Positions 62,033 to 64,000 of a stretch of DNA of 64,000 bases are shown here, piece after piece. The notes beneath the pieces were generated by a model. The model saw nothing but the letters and a program-made list of their open reading frames with translations, was not told where the DNA came from and made no database searches. Each line of letters starts with the position of its first letter. The stretch's first letter is position 1. A program made the position numbers and the translations under genes. Source of the DNA: Emticicia sp. BO119 (GTDB taxonomy: Bacteria; Bacteroidota; Bacteroidia; Cytophagales; Spirosomataceae); contig NZ_JACETV010000001.1 of NCBI RefSeq assembly GCF_013912375.1, positions 806,001 to 870,000 of the forward strand, in the 5' to 3' direction.

Positions 62033-63040
62033 ATGAAAAAGAATATCAAAATTTCAATCTTTTTATTAACTGTATTATTGATAAACTGTAAAAATGAAAA
62101 GGTAAATACAGACCCAAATGTTGAAAAATGGAAGAATTTGTCTATTAACTTAATAGAAGCTACAATTAAAAATGATACAGTTCCTGAAACCATTGTTAAT
62201 ACGTATTCTTCTTTAACCCATGCAATAGCAATTATAAAAGGATGGGATAATAATGAAAGTAAAAAATACTTAAATAAAACGTATGATATAATTGATAGTT
62301 TAGGCTATGGATTGGGCTATGAGTGGGATGCATTTCAAGATGGAACTGTTAATAGCAAGTATACTAACTATACCGTAACTATGGCTGACCACGTAGGTTT
62401 TACATTTGTTGCAGGTTATAAAGCTGGCATAATTCCAAGAAGAAGGTTGACCCATCTTCTTGAATCTATAAATAAAATTCCTTACGCAGATAATTTAATA
62501 AATGGTAAGTGCTTGGCGTACTCAGATAGTAAGAATGATATTATTGGGTGTGTTCATAATGTTAATATAGGAGTTGCTTATATTTTCCAAGAAATGAAAA
62601 ATATTGGTTTGGTATCTAATGAGTTAGATGGAAAAATAAAGGATATTATAGATAGAGAAATAGATAGTTATTTAATTGATAAAAACAGCTATTTGTATTG
62701 GGATAAATCACCAAATTTAAGTGATCAAAATCATTTAGCTTATCAAGCATGGTGTTTAATACAACTTCCAAATTCGAGAACGAAGCAAATAGGTATATCA
62801 TTAATAAATGGAATTAGCGCAGATAAGAAAAAAGACATTAGTTCACTGGTTGGTCAACTTCGTATTCTACCTTATGAAGATTCTGATGCTGAATATTTGT
62901 ATTCAATTGTGAAGAAATTATTAGAGAATCAAAAAACTGAATATTCGCCAATAGGTGTATACAACATAAATAACCCTAGAATTTTAGCACAGCTGTCTTT
63001 ATGGGTCGCTAAATACTATGAATATTTAAAAAATAAGTAG
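62033..63040 (+). CDS. Lipoprotein of unknown function within the element
   Basis: 335 residues. Signal peptide with lipobox LLINC. The rest is helical, with aromatic repeats (GYGLGYEWDAFQDG, WCLIQLPNSRTK), possibly an alpha/alpha toroid. No family recognised. It lies between copies of the 39-bp elements (61313 and 63145), so it belongs to the element, probably as cargo that alters the host envelope. It is more AT-rich than its neighbours. Confidence 0.6.
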   Translation: MKKNIKISIFLLTVLLINCKNEKVNTDPNVEKWKNLSINLIEATIKNDTVPETIVNTYSSLTHAIAIIKGWDNNESKKYLNKTYDIIDSLGYGLGYEWDAFQDGTVNSKYTNYTVTMADHVGFTFVAGYKAGIIPRRRLTHLLESINKIPYADNLINGKCLAYSDSKNDIIGCVHNVNIGVAYIFQEMKNIGLVSNELDGKIKDIIDREIDSYLIDKNSYLYWDKSPNLSDQNHLAYQAWCLIQLPNSRTKQIGISLINGISADKKKDISSLVGQLRILPYEDSDAEYLYSIVKKLLENQKTEYSPIGVYNINNPRILAQLSLWVAKYYEYLKNK

Positions 63041-63084
63041 AAAGTAAAATGGGGTTGGGAATGCACAAAATGTTAGTAAAAAAA

Positions 63085-63227
63085 ACACGCCATAAACAAC
63101 ATGCATTGAGTAACGCTATCTATGGCGTGAAGATAGCTAAGAAATGTGAATGATCTCAGATTAATGCTTTGATAAAATTCACAGTTGATGTGATTGTACC
63201 AGGTGTACAGGCTTAACTAAATTCACA
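63085..63227. repeat. Right-most cluster of both repeat families
   Basis: AACGCCA-type elements at 63085-63104 (ACACGCCATAAACAACATGC) and 63112-63130, then 39-bp elements at 63145-63183 and 63189-63227. These set the minimum right limit of the element. Confidence 0.7.
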
Positions 63228-63269
63228 AAAGAAAAGGGTAAATACCTCCTCTGTAATGTTTATACATAA

Positions 63270-63794
63270 TCACGGTTTGACGTATAATCCTTTGACCTGA
63301 CGATCTGAATTAATGAAGTCTTTTGTGTCTTTTGATGATAACATAAGCATTGTTTTATACCCTTCTATTACTTCATAGGGCACATCGTCATAAATAAGTT
63401 TGTTCTCTCCATCAAATATATAAATACCGGAATGTTGCCTGTAAAACATAATTTTCTTCTTATCTAATTCTCCTTCTTCAAATTGAATAGCAATCGTGCC
63501 CTGTTCAGTTGCTTTACAGACTCCTGCAAGTTTTGTTGCTCCTGAACTGAAAGCAATTCTTTCTCTTATGGTTGTGCTGTTCCTTGATAAACTTCCCTGT
63601 TGGAGTTCAGCCGTGTTCTTTTCAGCATACCTTTTTAGAACGATATTTTTTTCTGAATAGAATTGTATTTTTTTTAAGTCAACTCCTTGTTGTTCTAAAT
63701 TTTGTCTTATGTCCTCTGTAAAAGGAATATAAGTAGTTGTAACACATGAAGTAGTAAGAAAAGTAACTAATAAGTAGCAGAATATTTTTTTCAT
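63270..63794 (-). CDS. Lipoprotein, unknown
   Basis: 174 residues, signal peptide with a TTSC lipobox. Beta-rich mature part (KKIMFYRQHSGIYIFDGENK). No family recognised. It runs opposite to the phage genes and may be host or cargo; the boundary is unclear. Confidence 0.6.
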   Translation of the reverse strand: MKKIFCYLLVTFLTTSCVTTTYIPFTEDIRQNLEQQGVDLKKIQFYSEKNIVLKRYAEKNTAELQQGSLSRNSTTIRERIAFSSGATKLAGVCKATEQGTIAIQFEEGELDKKKIMFYRQHSGIYIFDGENKLIYDDVPYEVIEGYKTMLMLSSKDTKDFINSDRQVKGLYVKP

Positions 63795-63857
63795 ATCACA
63801 GGTTTTAAATTGTTTGTAATTTTTGCAAATGTAAAAATAATAATTTGGTATTGTAAT

Positions 63858-64000
63858 CTACCGTTCTCGTAAATGTTCAGTTTCTCGGATAATCGTTGAA
63901 TCTTCTATAACAATGTATTTTGTTTCAGTAAGACTGTTTAATGTATGGCTCAATTGCGTATGTACCAAGATTTTAGCAGAAGTGGCTTTTATGTCAACGC
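63858..64000 (-). CDS. 3' end of a gene cut by the right edge
   Basis: On the minus strand a frame stays open from the window edge to a TAG at 63858-63860, encoding about 46 residues (VDIKATSAKILVHTQ start, TEHLRER end). It is too short to identify, and could be chance. Confidence 0.35.
   Translation of the reverse strand, partial: VDIKATSAKILVHTQLSHTLNSLTETKYIVIEDSTIIRETEHLRER

Noticed and set aside
40692-63227. Classical CRP operators (TGTGA-N6-TCACA)
   Set aside because: The half-sites are the same but the spacing is 29, or 15 in the short form, never 6.
40561-63230. CRISPR array made of the 39-bp elements
   Set aside because: Only the ends are conserved, the interiors differ, the spacing between copies is irregular, and there are no cas genes.
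28679-63794. Tailed (Caudoviricetes) prophage
   Set aside because: I looked for large terminase, portal, major capsid and tape-measure proteins and found none; the structural proteins are small and membrane-anchored.
28600-63900. XerCD dif-type attachment sites at the element borders
   Set aside because: I searched by eye for paired 28-bp dif-like sequences and found no convincing pair.

Overview
The window looks like part of a Bacteroidota chromosome, probably Cytophagales-like. It is AT-rich with A-rich start contexts and a long secreted GH78 rhamnosidase. It also has S74-tailed repeat adhesins, a soluble multi-PAS kinase and an intergenic TTACTTTTTGT hairpin of a type common in this phylum. 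The genus call is an inference from gene content; there is no rRNA or other marker.

Positions 1-25.4 kb are ordinary host genome. They carry a truncated secreted protein, a beta-lactamase-fold serine hydrolase, an SRPBCC protein, an arylamine N-acetyltransferase, a GH78 alpha-L-rhamnosidase and two tandem 17-residue-repeat adhesins with a self-cleaving S74 chaperone tail. They also carry an 8-PAS histidine kinase with a CheY-like regulator, a class I FBP aldolase among three small paralogues, a Tat-exported ankyrin protein, a DUF416 protein, a Crp/SDR deletion scar, a von Willebrand A lipoprotein and a VOC protein. At 25.4-28.5 kb lies a two-gene Septu-like (PtuA/PtuB-type) defence operon. 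Its ATPase carries an extra N-terminal HNH-like domain that has lost its histidine.

From about 28.6 kb to at least 63.2 kb there is a prophage-like element. A possible tRNA 3' remnant and a repressor with a palindromic operator mark its left end. The early region has two divergent modules sharing a conserved hairpin, three HUH-fold Rep homologues (only the 38 kb copy has intact HFH and YxxxY motifs), a DEDD exonuclease, and a complete diversity-generating retroelement (DGR). The DGR comprises two variable-protein genes, a template repeat, a DGR-type reverse transcriptase and a small partner. Orphan adenine and cytosine DNA methyltransferases follow. The late region has a P-loop ATPase, an M23 peptidase, a candidate major structural protein bracketed by a decamer array and a strong terminator, a transglycosylase-like protein, a permuted papain-like hydrolase, a holin/endolysin/nested-gene lysis cassette, two large Sec-exported proteins (one a pectate-lyase-type spike), and a series of single-span proteins with basic tails. 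I see no terminase, portal, tail or integrase gene. Taken together this suggests a tailless, membrane-associated phage using Rep-initiated replication, rather than a tailed phage.

Two families of short intergenic elements punctuate the phage part. One is a 39-bp element with layout TGTGA-N9-(TGTGA)-N15-TCACA: 15 copies of identical length plus two 25-bp short forms. The other is an AACGCCA-based element. These elements and the DGR inside a tailless-type element are the most novel features. The right end of the element is not resolved and may lie beyond the window.
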